Source: a virus. Taken from it: a stretch of DNA of 53,512 nucleotides. The DNA lies in IMG/VR virus record IMGVR_UViG_3300020156_000445, positions 1 to 53,512 of that record. One strand, 5' to 3'. Position numbers and translations under genes: made by a program. Below the pieces are notes generated by a model. The model searched no databases, was not told where the DNA came from, and was given only the letters and a program-made list of their open reading frames with translations. Positions 40,420 to 47,584 of the stretch are shown one piece after another. The first letter of the stretch is position 1. Every line of letters starts with the position of its first letter.

Positions 40420-40434
40420 GAACGTAGTGGGAAC
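40420..40434 (+). promoter_or_regulatory. LexA-type SOS box
   Basis: GAAC-GTAGTGG-GAAC fits the alphaproteobacterial LexA operator (GAAC-N7-GAAC, the reverse of GTTC-N7-GTTC) exactly. It lies 24 bp upstream of a sigma70-like promoter that reads toward the antirepressor gene. LexA bound here would keep that gene off until DNA damage. Confidence 0.65.
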
Positions 40435-40457
40435 AAAAATCGAGGATGCGAACCGCT

Positions 40458-40485
40458 TTGGCGGCGGTCGTGATCGGTGTACAAT
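40458..40485 (+). promoter_or_regulatory. Sigma70-like promoter of the antirepressor
   Basis: TTGGCG (40458-40463) and TACAAT (40480-40485) stand 16 bp apart. The predicted transcript would have a leader of about 240 nt before the antirepressor start. The leader contains a GC-rich inverted repeat (CGGCGGGG at 40634 with CCCCGCCG at 40662), which could affect translation. Confidence 0.5.
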
Positions 40486-40734
40486 GAGGGCATGTTCGTG
40501 AGATGCGATGTGCCACGCCGGCTGAACCGGGCTCCCGCACTTCAAGTGTTTTGGTGCTGCTGCGCCGCTCATTCGCATGCGGCCACTCGTGTGTCGCGCG
40601 AACCGAAATCGGCCGATTCCGGCCGTAAGGTGGCGGCGGGGCGATACCTCCCCAGGCGCGTCCCCGCCGTCGCTTCCCTCGCTGGGCCTTCTCCCCGGGC
40701 CCAACTTGCCAACCCTCACTGAATGAGAGTGAGA

Positions 40735-41565
40735 ATGACCAAGCCCACTATGCCGCGCCGAGAATCCCGCGGCAACGATTCGATTGGCGCGAAGAAGAGT
40801 GCGCAGGTATGCGCTCAGGTTCGCATCGAGGCATTCGCCAACGACAATGAGCCCCGTGTGAGGGACGAGGAGTTGGCCCGCCGCCTCGGCTACGTGAGCG
40901 TGGACGCGTTCCGAAAGGTGATCCGGAAGCACATAAAAATCCTTAGCAAGATCAACCATCTAGCCAGACTGGACGAGATGGTGAATCGGTCGCAGGGTGG
41001 TGGCCGCAAGGCGGCTGTATACCTTCTAACCGAGGCGCAGGCGGTCTTTCTCATCGGTAAAGCCGGCACGGCTGACGCGGACGACGTTTTCGCCGAAATT
41101 GCCAAGGCGTTCGTCGAGTTTCGGCGCAAGGTGTTCCGCACCGACCTGTACGGCGCGATCATGCGGGATCTGCTGTTGCCCGCTCCGCGCACGTGGCAGC
41201 CGGAATACCCGGAGAGCTTCTGGGTGGTGCTGCACAAGGTCGGAGGATGGCAACGACCGCCGGGAAACAACCACTCGAACTGCGCCCACTTCATCAACGA
41301 GTTCATCTACAGCTACTTGCTGGGCGCGCTCGGGCTGAAGGCCTTGCAGGATATTAATCCGGCGAACGACGCAGGTGAACGAGCGCACCGCCACCACCAG
41401 TTTCTAAAAGAGAAGCATCTGGACCGTCTGCGGCAGCATATTGATACCGTCGAGCGGCTGCTGTCGAACTCGGCGTCAATTGGTCACTTCGCAGACCAGT
41501 TCGCTCGCTTCTTCAAAGTCCCCCACGCTCAGCTCGGCTTCCTATTCCAGGAGGAGGCCGCCTAA
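40735..41565 (+). CDS. P63C-type phage antirepressor
   Basis: This is a 276-residue protein. The N-terminal half carries a regulatory-domain pattern (RVRDEELARRLGYVSVDAFR, then YLLTEAQAVFLIGKAGTADA and AEIAKAFVEFRRKVF). The C-terminal part matches the P63C domain: YPESFWVVLHKVGGWQRPPG, FINEFIYSYLLGALGLKALQ and ERAHRHHQFLKEKHLDRLRQ. Such proteins inactivate phage repressors. ATG 40735 is chosen because GAGAGTGAG precedes it; a start at 40723 is also in frame. With a LexA box and promoter 270-315 bp upstream, it is probably the SOS-controlled trigger of lytic growth. Confidence 0.82.
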   Translation: MTKPTMPRRESRGNDSIGAKKSAQVCAQVRIEAFANDNEPRVRDEELARRLGYVSVDAFRKVIRKHIKILSKINHLARLDEMVNRSQGGGRKAAVYLLTEAQAVFLIGKAGTADADDVFAEIAKAFVEFRRKVFRTDLYGAIMRDLLLPAPRTWQPEYPESFWVVLHKVGGWQRPPGNNHSNCAHFINEFIYSYLLGALGLKALQDINPANDAGERAHRHHQFLKEKHLDRLRQHIDTVERLLSNSASIGHFADQFARFFKVPHAQLGFLFQEEAA

Positions 41566-41591
41566 CGGCAAGGGGCAGCAGCTTCAGTTCG

Positions 41592-41616
41592 AAGGCCCGC
41601 CCCACCGGCGGGCCTT
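41592..41616 (+). terminator. Terminator of the antirepressor transcript
   Basis: AAGGCCCGCC (41592-41601) pairs perfectly with GGCGGGCCTT (41607-41616) around CCACC, followed by CTGCTTTC. It lies 27 bp after the antirepressor stop. The next 260 bp (41617-41879) hold no gene I can support. Confidence 0.65.
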
Positions 41617-41879
41617 CTGCTTTCCGGCACATGATCACGCGCTACACACTTCAAGCGCCCTGCGGCGCCGCAGTATTTTGTTGCGGTGCATGGCCAAACC
41701 CATACGGCGCTCGCTAATCGATTGCATTGATTGGCGGCGTTGCAAAGTTATTCAATGGACCTCGCAGTAAGATATTGATTGATCCGGCCTGCCTATGCTG
41801 CATTTTCATAACCAACCTCTTCAGGCAATGCTTGCTTGAGGAAGTTGGATGGTACCGTCTCATTAATGTGAGGATTGTG

Positions 41880-42074
41880 ATGTTTTACACGGTTGAGTAT
41901 GGCGATGGATCACGCAAGGTTCACGAAGTGGATCTTAATACGCGCGATGCTCTGGCGCGGTTTTATGCCTTGAAAGCAGCCGGAGCGGAAAAGGTCAGGA
42001 TCATCGACAAGCGAGGTGAACAGGTGGAGCCGCACTACCTGGATCTTGCCATCCGAGGCGTGCGCTTCGGCTGA
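41880..42074 (+). CDS. Small hypothetical protein
   Basis: This 64-residue soluble protein is charged, with VEYGDGSRKVHEVDLNTRDA and KAAGAEKVRIIDKRGEQVEP. It has an alpha-beta pattern like small phage modulators but no known family. GTGAGGATTGTG precedes the ATG. A bidirectional hairpin follows it. The preceding 300 bp have no gene, so it has its own promoter or is transcribed from far upstream. Confidence 0.55.
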   Translation: MFYTVEYGDGSRKVHEVDLNTRDALARFYALKAAGAEKVRIIDKRGEQVEPHYLDLAIRGVRFG

Positions 42075-42092
42075 GGCGGGCTGAGGCGGGGC

Positions 42093-42131
42093 GAAATGCG
42101 GCGGGTGCCTCCGGGGCGCCCTTCGCATTTC
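42093..42131. terminator. Bidirectional terminator between convergent small genes
   Basis: GAAATGCG (42093-42100) pairs with CGCATTTC (42124-42131), with a further GC-rich stem inside. It lies between the rightward 64-residue gene and the leftward 73-residue gene and reaches the stop codon of the latter. Confidence 0.5.
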
Positions 42132-42351
42132 AGCCCTCTGCGTACCGCCAGTACGCCTCCACCAGCACCCGCAGCGCCGCCATCATCTCGGGCACCGGCC
42201 CGCCCTGCTGCCGCGCCCGCTCGCACCGCTCCTCGACCAGTTGGCATAGCCCGGCCACGCTCATCGCCTCCCGCCTCGCGGCGGCGTCCAGCTGGGCGCC
42301 CAGGTCCGGGTCGGAGGTGATGATCAGCGAGGCGGTGACGGTCGGGCTCAT
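42130..42351 (-). CDS. Small hypothetical protein
   Basis: This 73-residue protein is helical, with DPDLGAQLDAAARREAMSVAGLCQLVEER and a Trp/Tyr-containing C-terminus. No family is recognised. It reads opposite to its neighbours and is isolated. The ATG at 42351 is the best start; a longer frame up to 42399 adds an unlikely basic N-terminus. The confidence is low because short leftward frames are common in this GC-rich DNA. Confidence 0.4.
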   Translation of the reverse strand: MSPTVTASLIITSDPDLGAQLDAAARREAMSVAGLCQLVEERCERARQQGGPVPEMMAALRVLVEAYWRYAEG

Positions 42352-42601
42352 GATGGTGCATCTGGCGGTGGAGCAGATGCGCAAGAAATGCGCGCGCATT
42401 TAGGTGTATGCAACGCGACGGAGTGACGCCACAACGGGGTATGGCTGCCGGCGGTGCGTGACCTGCACCGCAGGAGCCGGGCCAGAATTCTTGCGCCGTG
42501 ACGGGAACTACGCGTTCATCGCCGCCACAAATGGAGCGAGCGACGTAAGCGGTGGCGCTCCGCCGTTCGCGCCGCACCTGGAATGGATCACGGGGGTTCG
42601 A

Positions 42602-43036
42602 ATGATGTCTCGTCTCGTTCGCGCGGGAGTCCTGGCGGCCGGCTTGGCGGTGGCCGGCACGGCACCAGCCGCTGCGGTAGCGCCCTATTGCTACTTGGTT
42701 GGGCTCGACATCATGTGCTCGGTCCCTCCCGGTGCCGTTCTTAGTGTGGCCAAGGCGCAGCACAGCGTCCCCATGCCGGTCAGCGACGAAGCCACCGCGG
42801 AGGTCTGGGAATCGTCCGACCTCAACGGCTTGTGCAAGGCGGATGCGCCGCGCTCGGGCATGTCGCTGGTCGGCAGACAGGGGGTGGTCGAAGGCAGCCA
42901 GATCTTCGCGCCCAACGACAAATGCCTGGAGGTCTACATCAAGGAGTGCAACGGCATCAATCGGGCCTGCGGCTACTCGTTCAAGGTTGATGTCTACACC
43001 CGTGACGACTCGTCCTGCTGTGGGTTCGGTCGGTAG
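42602..43036 (+). CDS. Secreted cysteine-containing hypothetical protein
   Basis: This 144-residue protein has a clear N-terminal signal peptide (MSRLVRAGVLAAGLAVAGTA, cleavage probably after AAAVA near 30). The mature part has eight or nine cysteines, including a CC pair near the end (SSCCGFGR), which suggests disulfide bonds in the periplasm. It is unrecognised. The gene is isolated between leftward genes and has its own start region, so it is probably expressed in the lysogen as a conversion gene. ATG 42602 or 42605 may be used. Confidence 0.6.
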   Translation: MMSRLVRAGVLAAGLAVAGTAPAAAVAPYCYLVGLDIMCSVPPGAVLSVAKAQHSVPMPVSDEATAEVWESSDLNGLCKADAPRSGMSLVGRQGVVEGSQIFAPNDKCLEVYIKECNGINRACGYSFKVDVYTRDDSSCCGFGR

Positions 43037-43160
43037 GGTGCACCGGACGGGGCGGCGGCGCTGACGTAGACGGAGCGCTCCCGCCGCCCACACGATATCG
43101 GGTGCGATTGTCGGCTCCCCGCTCCGCGCCAAGCAAGAGAGGGAGCCATTCTTCCGATCG

Positions 43161-43409
43161 CTACGGGCAGATGAAGGTCACCCCCACTGCGGATTTGCCA
43201 TTGCCGTCGTTGACCGGGTATCGGACGGTCTGGATTTGTGACCCGGCATTTATCTCTCCCCTTTGATCGACACACACGGCGGTGGTCATGCCATAGCCGC
43301 TTTTCACTCCAACGAGGCCTCCCACGACGTTGATGTTGGCCAACGCCGCGACGGAACCGAACACCAGGACGCCAACGACGACGCCACCGGCAAAACTCTT
43401 CGCGCTCAT
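43161..43409 (-). CDS. Small exported hypothetical protein
   Basis: This 82-residue protein has an N-terminal signal sequence or anchor (SAKSFAGGVVVGVLVFGSVA, then ALA) and a short mature part with two cysteines (AVCVDQRGEINAG, VGVTFICP). It is unrecognised. The ATG at 43409 follows AGAGGTTC and is preferred because the signal peptide begins there. It faces the secreted-protein gene 42602-43036 convergently, and both encode small exported disulfide-type proteins, so a joint role is possible. Confidence 0.5.
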   Translation of the reverse strand: MSAKSFAGGVVVGVLVFGSVAALANINVVGGLVGVKSGYGMTTAVCVDQRGEINAGSQIQTVRYPVNDGNGKSAVGVTFICP

Positions 43410-43584
43410 GTCAGAACCTCTGATTGGAAGACACACTCCGTTGGCTTGGTAACGGAAGAGACGCGAAGGTTCCAACCCGATCACTCCGTCTCGAACCCCC
43501 AAGGCTTGGCTGGCCAGATGGCCGACCGTCCCGAGATCCCGGCGGACGAACTGGGCTGAGCCGCCAGCCCACCAATCCATCCCT

Positions 43585-43615
43585 GGCCGCCCGGCGTCAG
43601 CCCGGCGGCCTTTTT
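43585..43615 (+). terminator. Intrinsic terminator upstream of the membrane lipoprotein-like gene
   Basis: GGCCGCC (43585-43591) pairs with GGCGGCC (43604-43610), followed by five T. Nothing certain is transcribed into it, so it may belong to a decayed gene. The layout of terminator, GTGCC, then a membrane-protein gene resembles that before the lysis cassette at 38374. Confidence 0.55.
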
Positions 43616-43655
43616 CGTGCCCGGCTTCCGGCCCGCACCAACACAGGAGACCGCC

Positions 43656-44294
43656 ATGGACCTGACCACCATCACGGCTTGGCTTTACACCAACGCCGAA
43701 AACCCGCTCCTCTGGGCCGTCACTTGCCTCGCCGTCTACGGCGTCCTCCCACACGTGGTCGCGCTCACCCCGACGCTGGCCGATGACAAGGCGCTGGGCA
43801 TCGCCACCCGTCTGCTGAACCTGCTGGTCGGCAACTACGGTGCCGCGCGCAACGGGGCAGCGCTGGCCGGCCGCGTGCTCGGCACCGGCGCTCCCGCCGG
43901 CGATCCTCCCGCCCCGGCGCGGCGCGGCCCGCCCCCGCCGCCGCCCATCAGCCTGGGCAGCATCGCCCTGGCGCTGGCCGTCGCCCTGCCGGTGCTGCTC
44001 ACCACCGCGTGCTCGTCCGTGCCGCTGACGCCCGCCGAGCAGGTGCAGATCGCCGAAGCCTCCTACGAGGTGTCCGCCGCCGCGGTCGACGCCTACTGCG
44101 CCCGGCCGGACGCCGACGCACAGACGAAGCTCGCCCTGCCCATCGCCAAGGACGCCGCCCGGAAGGCGCTGGACGCCGCCGGCCGGTCGGTGGTGGCCAG
44201 CGACCCGGCGGCATGGCCGGTGCTGCTGGCGGCCGGGCAGTCGGCAGCGGCCGGCCTTGCTGCCGAACTGGTCAAGGCCAGTGCCGAGCGCTGA
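43656..44294 (+). CDS. Membrane protein with internal lipobox, lysis-like
   Basis: This 212-residue protein has an N-terminal membrane segment (about 17-36, NPLLWAVTCLAVYGVLPHVV) and a Pro-rich linker (about 80-97). A second hydrophobic segment (about 98-118) ends in LLTTAC, a lipobox with Cys119, and an Ala-rich C-terminus follows. It reads as a holin-like front joined to a lipoprotein-like back. It could be a lysis or envelope protein displaced from the lysis cassette. CAGGAGA precedes the ATG. I recognise no named family. Confidence 0.5.
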   Translation: MDLTTITAWLYTNAENPLLWAVTCLAVYGVLPHVVALTPTLADDKALGIATRLLNLLVGNYGAARNGAALAGRVLGTGAPAGDPPAPARRGPPPPPPISLGSIALALAVALPVLLTTACSSVPLTPAEQVQIAEASYEVSAAAVDAYCARPDADAQTKLALPIAKDAARKALDAAGRSVVASDPAAWPVLLAAGQSAAAGLAAELVKASAER

Positions 44295-44301
44295 ATGCGC
44301 G

Positions 44302-44550
44302 TCAAGCCTGGGCGGCGTTCCTCGCCTCCGCCGTCTGAACCTTCAGGTGTTCCACCCGCTCCATGATGGTCGATTCGTCCTCCAGCTTCACCCGGCGGCC
44401 GGACTTCGTTTCGAACGGCAGGATGGCGTTGATCAGCAACTTGCCCTCGTCGCCGTGCGCCCGGTACGCCTCGCAGACCGGCGGCGTCGCGGCTCCGGGG
44501 TCTCGGGCTGCGGCGTTGATGGTCTCGACGATCCTGGCAAACGTGCTCAT
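44302..44550 (-). CDS. Small hypothetical protein
   Basis: This 82-residue charged protein has STFARIVETINAAARDPGA and LEDESTIMERVEHLKVQTAE, helical with a possible short coiled coil. It overlaps the upstream gene by 4 nt (ATGA), so the pair is an operon. Its function is unknown. Its end is 8 bp from the stop of the convergent rightward gene, with no obvious terminator. Confidence 0.55.
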   Translation of the reverse strand: MSTFARIVETINAAARDPGAATPPVCEAYRAHGDEGKLLINAILPFETKSGRRVKLEDESTIMERVEHLKVQTAEARNAAQA

Positions 44551-44891
44551 TCCTTCGACTCTCCGCGCATGAATTGGCCGGTGTTTGCCATCTGGGCAGG
44601 CGGCCCGTAGGTGATCTGGTAGCCGCTCAGTCGCAGCGCGTCCACCACCTCGCGGGCGACGCGGGTCGTGGCGTCGTCACCTGGCTTGCGGTCGCTGAGC
44701 CAGGAGCGGCGGCGCGCCAGCACCACCTTGATGCCGACCTCTAACTCCATCGACGGCACGGGGTTGCCGGCCAGCACACCGGCCGCCCGGCGCGCCAGCT
44801 CACGGTACTGGTCGCGCAGCTGCTCGCTCGTTTCGGACCACGCCTCACGGCCACCGCACATCGCCTGCGCCGCACGCTCGATCTGGTCCAT
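44547..44891 (-). CDS. Hypothetical protein, first gene of a leftward pair
   Basis: This 114-residue protein is rich in charged residues, with DQIERAAQAMCGGREAWSET and ARRRSWLSDRKPGDDATTRV. It has a mixed alpha-beta look and no membrane segment. It is coupled to the 82-residue gene downstream. It is divergent from the GNAT-like gene at 44952, with 60 bp between them that must hold both promoters. No family is recognised. Confidence 0.55.
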   Translation of the reverse strand: MDQIERAAQAMCGGREAWSETSEQLRDQYRELARRAAGVLAGNPVPSMELEVGIKVVLARRRSWLSDRKPGDDATTRVAREVVDALRLSGYQITYGPPAQMANTGQFMRGESKE

Positions 44892-44951
44892 GACCCTGCT
44901 CCATCCCTGGGATCATAAACCTATCAACGGAATATAAGGAGAACAAGCGCC

Positions 44952-45674
44952 ATGAGCGCCACCCTGAATCGTGCCCTGGTCGAGACCCTGCCCATCACCG
45001 GCCCGCACGCGGAGACGCTGCGGGCCGCCCGTGACGCGCTGTGCTCCGTCGCCCTGGCGCAGGGTCTGACGGTGGTGCTGTCCACCGACTGGAACGCCCT
45101 GTTGGATCTGAACCGCCGGCACGTCGACACGTGGCTCCCCCTGATGCACCAGCCCAACGGCGAAGACGCGTTCTGGCTGGCCGCGGTCGATCGCGACGGC
45201 GAGGTGGTCAGCACCCATGCCGGCGTGCTGATGGACTGCGGCGCCGCGAGCTTCGGCGACCGGCTGTCCGACCTGTCATTCTTCTACGCGCGGCCCGACA
45301 TCGAGGCGGCAGCCGGGGAGCGGTGCTTCTGCGCCAGCGACACGGCGTTCCAGACGCGCGGCCGGGTGGTCTATCTCACGGCCGGCTGGACGCACCCCAG
45401 CGCGCGCGGCAAGGGGCTGCTGCACCTGCTCGGGCGGCTGGTCCGCCTGATCGCGTGGGACCGCTGGGCGCCGCACTGGTGGTGCGGGATGGTGGCGCCC
45501 GACATCGCGCCGCTGTGGTCGGAGGAGAAGGCCGGCCGGCGCTTCCTGGAGAGCCGGCCCACCATCCTGTACCAGAACCCGGCGGCGGGCTTCGACTACC
45601 CGCCGTACCGCTTCATCCGGTTCGGCCGGCCGGGCGTGCACCTGGACATGCAGCAGGTGGCGCAGGGAGGGTGA
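44952..45674 (+). CDS. GNAT-like acetyltransferase-fold protein
   Basis: This 240-residue protein resembles GNAT enzymes in its second half. The strand RVVYLTAGWTHPSARGKGLL (about 138-157) has the RGKG acetyl-CoA loop pattern, and the helix HLLGRLVRLIAWDRW follows, then CGMVAPD. The N-terminus (about 20-90) supplies the usual first strands (AFWLAAVDRDGEVVSTHAGV). The acceptor is unknown; phage GNAT proteins may modify host proteins or toxins. GGAGAA precedes the ATG. A strong terminator follows it. The call is by pattern and is moderate. Confidence 0.5.
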   Translation: MSATLNRALVETLPITGPHAETLRAARDALCSVALAQGLTVVLSTDWNALLDLNRRHVDTWLPLMHQPNGEDAFWLAAVDRDGEVVSTHAGVLMDCGAASFGDRLSDLSFFYARPDIEAAAGERCFCASDTAFQTRGRVVYLTAGWTHPSARGKGLLHLLGRLVRLIAWDRWAPHWWCGMVAPDIAPLWSEEKAGRRFLESRPTILYQNPAAGFDYPPYRFIRFGRPGVHLDMQQVAQGG

Positions 45675-45700
45675 TTCCGGCGAATTGCCGGAATTGGAGA

Positions 45701-45729
45701 AAGGGGGCTTCACCGAGTGAAGCCCCCTT
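45701..45729. terminator. Strong bidirectional terminator
   Basis: AAGGGGGCTTCAC (45701-45713) pairs perfectly over 13 bp with 45717-45729 around the loop CGA. It lies between convergent genes. A second smaller dyad, TTCCGGC/GCCGGAA, stands at 45675-45693. Confidence 0.75.
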
Positions 45730-45744
45730 CCGTCGCGTCGGCGC

Positions 45745-46056
45745 CTATTGGTCCAACCGGCTCAGCAGTTCTTCCACGAATTGCGCACCCGCGTCAGGGA
45801 ACGCGTGGTAGCCCACCTGCCGCGTCAGTTCCGAAACCTCCGTGCTGAACCGTTCGCTGTCGCGTTCGCTGACCTCGAACAGCCGGCGGTGAAGTTCGGA
45901 GCCTTCCAGGGCCGTCAGGTCGGCAGCAATGCGGTCGAGCATTTCCGCCGCCCTGTTATTGCGACTGGCGTCCCCGGGGAATTCGTCCGCCTTCCGGCGG
46001 CGCCATTCGGCAGACGATTCCACGTTGAAGCCAACCAGCATTCCGATGTCGATCAT
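45745..46056 (-). CDS. Hypothetical protein
   Basis: This 103-residue acidic helical protein has ESSAEWRRRKADEFPGDASR and LHRRLFEVSERDSERFSTEV. It has no membrane segment or signal. The ATG at 46056 follows AGCGCAAATG, a weak ribosome site. It is isolated by a terminator on one side and by 119 bp on the other. No family is recognised. Confidence 0.5.
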   Translation of the reverse strand: MIDIGMLVGFNVESSAEWRRRKADEFPGDASRNNRAAEMLDRIAADLTALEGSELHRRLFEVSERDSERFSTEVSELTRQVGYHAFPDAGAQFVEELLSRLDQ

Positions 46057-46175
46057 TTGCGCTTCTCCACGTTGAGGGTGAGGAAGCGCCGCATTTTCAG
46101 CTTGGGTGTCACGTCGACATTGGCAGCGCTTCCGAAGAATAGCAGGTGCTGATGGGGTTGCAAGTTTCTCAAAAG

Positions 46176-46676
46176 TCACGCGTGCACGCAGCTGAGCACG
46201 GCGCGGGTGCCGCTGGCGTCCTGCCAACCCAACAGCGTGTGCTGGTAGTCCAGCGGCCGAGCAAGGCCGCTCACCCGCAGCTGGTTCACCACCGGCGCGC
46301 GGATGTCCAGCGCCTCGGCGTAGCTGGCGGCGAGCACCCGGCCGAAGTCGGTGCGCTCGTCCGCCTCCGCCGGGCGCCCGAGGTTCGATCGGGCCCACGC
46401 GCTGCCCATGTACTTGACGGTCGTCTGGCCGATGAATCTCCAGAGGAGAGGGCCACCCGGCTCGGCGGCGAGGAGCACGCACCGGCTGAGCAGGCCGGTG
46501 CGCTTCAGGTAGTCCAGCACCGGCCGGCAGAGACTGGCGTGCTTGCCGCACTCCGCGACGATCGCCTGCTGCCAGTCCTCCATGGTGCCGCTCGCCTGAC
46601 GCTCGATCTCGGCGCGCACGAGGCTGGGGCGGGCGGTGGCCGGGTTCACCGGCACGATGCACGCGGCGACGGTCAT
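46176..46676 (-). CDS. PAS-like protein, last gene of a leftward operon
   Basis: This 166-residue protein resembles a PAS-type ligand-sensing fold in its second half: GGPLLWRFIGQTTVKYMGSA, then FGRVLAASYAEALD and PLDYQHTLLGWQDASGTRAV. This is a pattern seen in PAS_5-like proteins of Rhodospirillales. The first half has YLKRTGLLSRCVLLAAEPGG. There is no kinase or DNA-binding domain attached. It overlaps the upstream gene by 4 nt, so it belongs with the Tat-exported and acidic proteins. The PAS assignment is tentative. Confidence 0.45.
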   Translation of the reverse strand: MTVAACIVPVNPATARPSLVRAEIERQASGTMEDWQQAIVAECGKHASLCRPVLDYLKRTGLLSRCVLLAAEPGGPLLWRFIGQTTVKYMGSAWARSNLGRPAEADERTDFGRVLAASYAEALDIRAPVVNQLRVSGLARPLDYQHTLLGWQDASGTRAVLSCVHA

Positions 46677-47584
46677 GCGGCGCGCTCCTTCAGGTAGACG
46701 GTGATGGCGGCGCCGTAGGCGGTGCGGAACTGGTCGGGCGTGATGCCGGCGGCCGTGGTCGCGGCGTCCACCATCTCGATGGTGGGCAGCTCCGGCGGCG
46801 CGGCGTGCGCGGGGGCTTCGGCCGCGAACTCCTCCACGATGTCGGCGAGGGGGTCGACCGCCGGCGTCACTGCCTGCATGCCGGCTAAAAGGCCGCTCTC
46901 CACCACGACCTCCGGCTGGGTATCCAGCACATCGCCATCCCCGGCCATGCCAGCCAGCAGCGCCCGGATGACGTGGAGGGCCTTGAGATCGTCGTCGTCC
47001 GCGGAATCGGTCGGCAGGCCATCGTGGACGCACAGCAGCCTGTCCAGCAGCGCCACCACGTCGGCGAAGGTCTTGGGCTCGGCAGCCAGGATCGCCCTGC
47101 GGATGGCGCGCAACTGCGTGTAGAGTTCGTCGCGCAGGTCTTCGGTGATGTCGTCCTCGCCCCGCAACGTATCGTGCCGTTCGGCCAGCTTCGCGGCTTT
47201 GGCGGCGGCCTCGGCGAAGGTCATGCCCAGGCTGGGGATGGTGGTGGAGGTCACGTCCACGGAGATGGGCGCCTGCTGACCCGTCAGCCGCTCGACCGCG
47301 CGCTTGGCGGCACCAATCAGCTTGGCGATGTGCGCGTTCGTGGTCGGCGCGTCGCTGCGCCCCACCTCGGCGACGAAGAAGCTGACGATCTGCGCGGCGT
47401 CGCTGTCGGTCTCCGGCTGGCGCTCGGCGATGGCGGCCACCAGCTCGCCGAACTCGTCCATCGCCGCGGTGATCTCGCTCCACTGCGTGTCGGAGTTCAG
47501 CGTGTCGGCGCGGGCGATGATGGCGAGCGCCCGTTCGACCAGGGCGGGGAGGGTGAAGGTGCTTTCGGTCATGCTCGTCTCCAT
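46673..47584 (-). CDS. Hypothetical acidic helical protein
   Basis: This 303-residue protein is almost all helix and acidic, with repeats of Ala/Leu/Asp/Glu (for example AAAKAAKLAERHDTLRGEDD) and a C-terminal ATTAAGITPDQFRTAYGAAI segment. It has no signal or membrane segment. The start overlaps the stop of the Tat-signal gene (ATGA) and the end overlaps the PAS-like gene by 4 nt. It is the middle gene of a tight three-gene operon. Its function is unknown. Confidence 0.6.
   Translation of the reverse strand: METSMTESTFTLPALVERALAIIARADTLNSDTQWSEITAAMDEFGELVAAIAERQPETDSDAAQIVSFFVAEVGRSDAPTTNAHIAKLIGAAKRAVERLTGQQAPISVDVTSTTIPSLGMTFAEAAAKAAKLAERHDTLRGEDDITEDLRDELYTQLRAIRRAILAAEPKTFADVVALLDRLLCVHDGLPTDSADDDDLKALHVIRALLAGMAGDGDVLDTQPEVVVESGLLAGMQAVTPAVDPLADIVEEFAAEAPAHAAPPELPTIEMVDAATTAAGITPDQFRTAYGAAITVYLKERAA

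Noticed and set aside
40477-40722. 81-codon frame between the SOS promoter and the antirepressor
   Set aside because: It has no ribosome site and mixed low-probability composition, and it overlaps the leader hairpin. It is treated as untranslated leader, though a leader peptide cannot be excluded.
43263-43559. 98-codon rightward frame ending before the terminator at 43585
   Set aside because: It is mostly antisense to the exported 82-residue gene. Only the ending before a terminator spoke for it.
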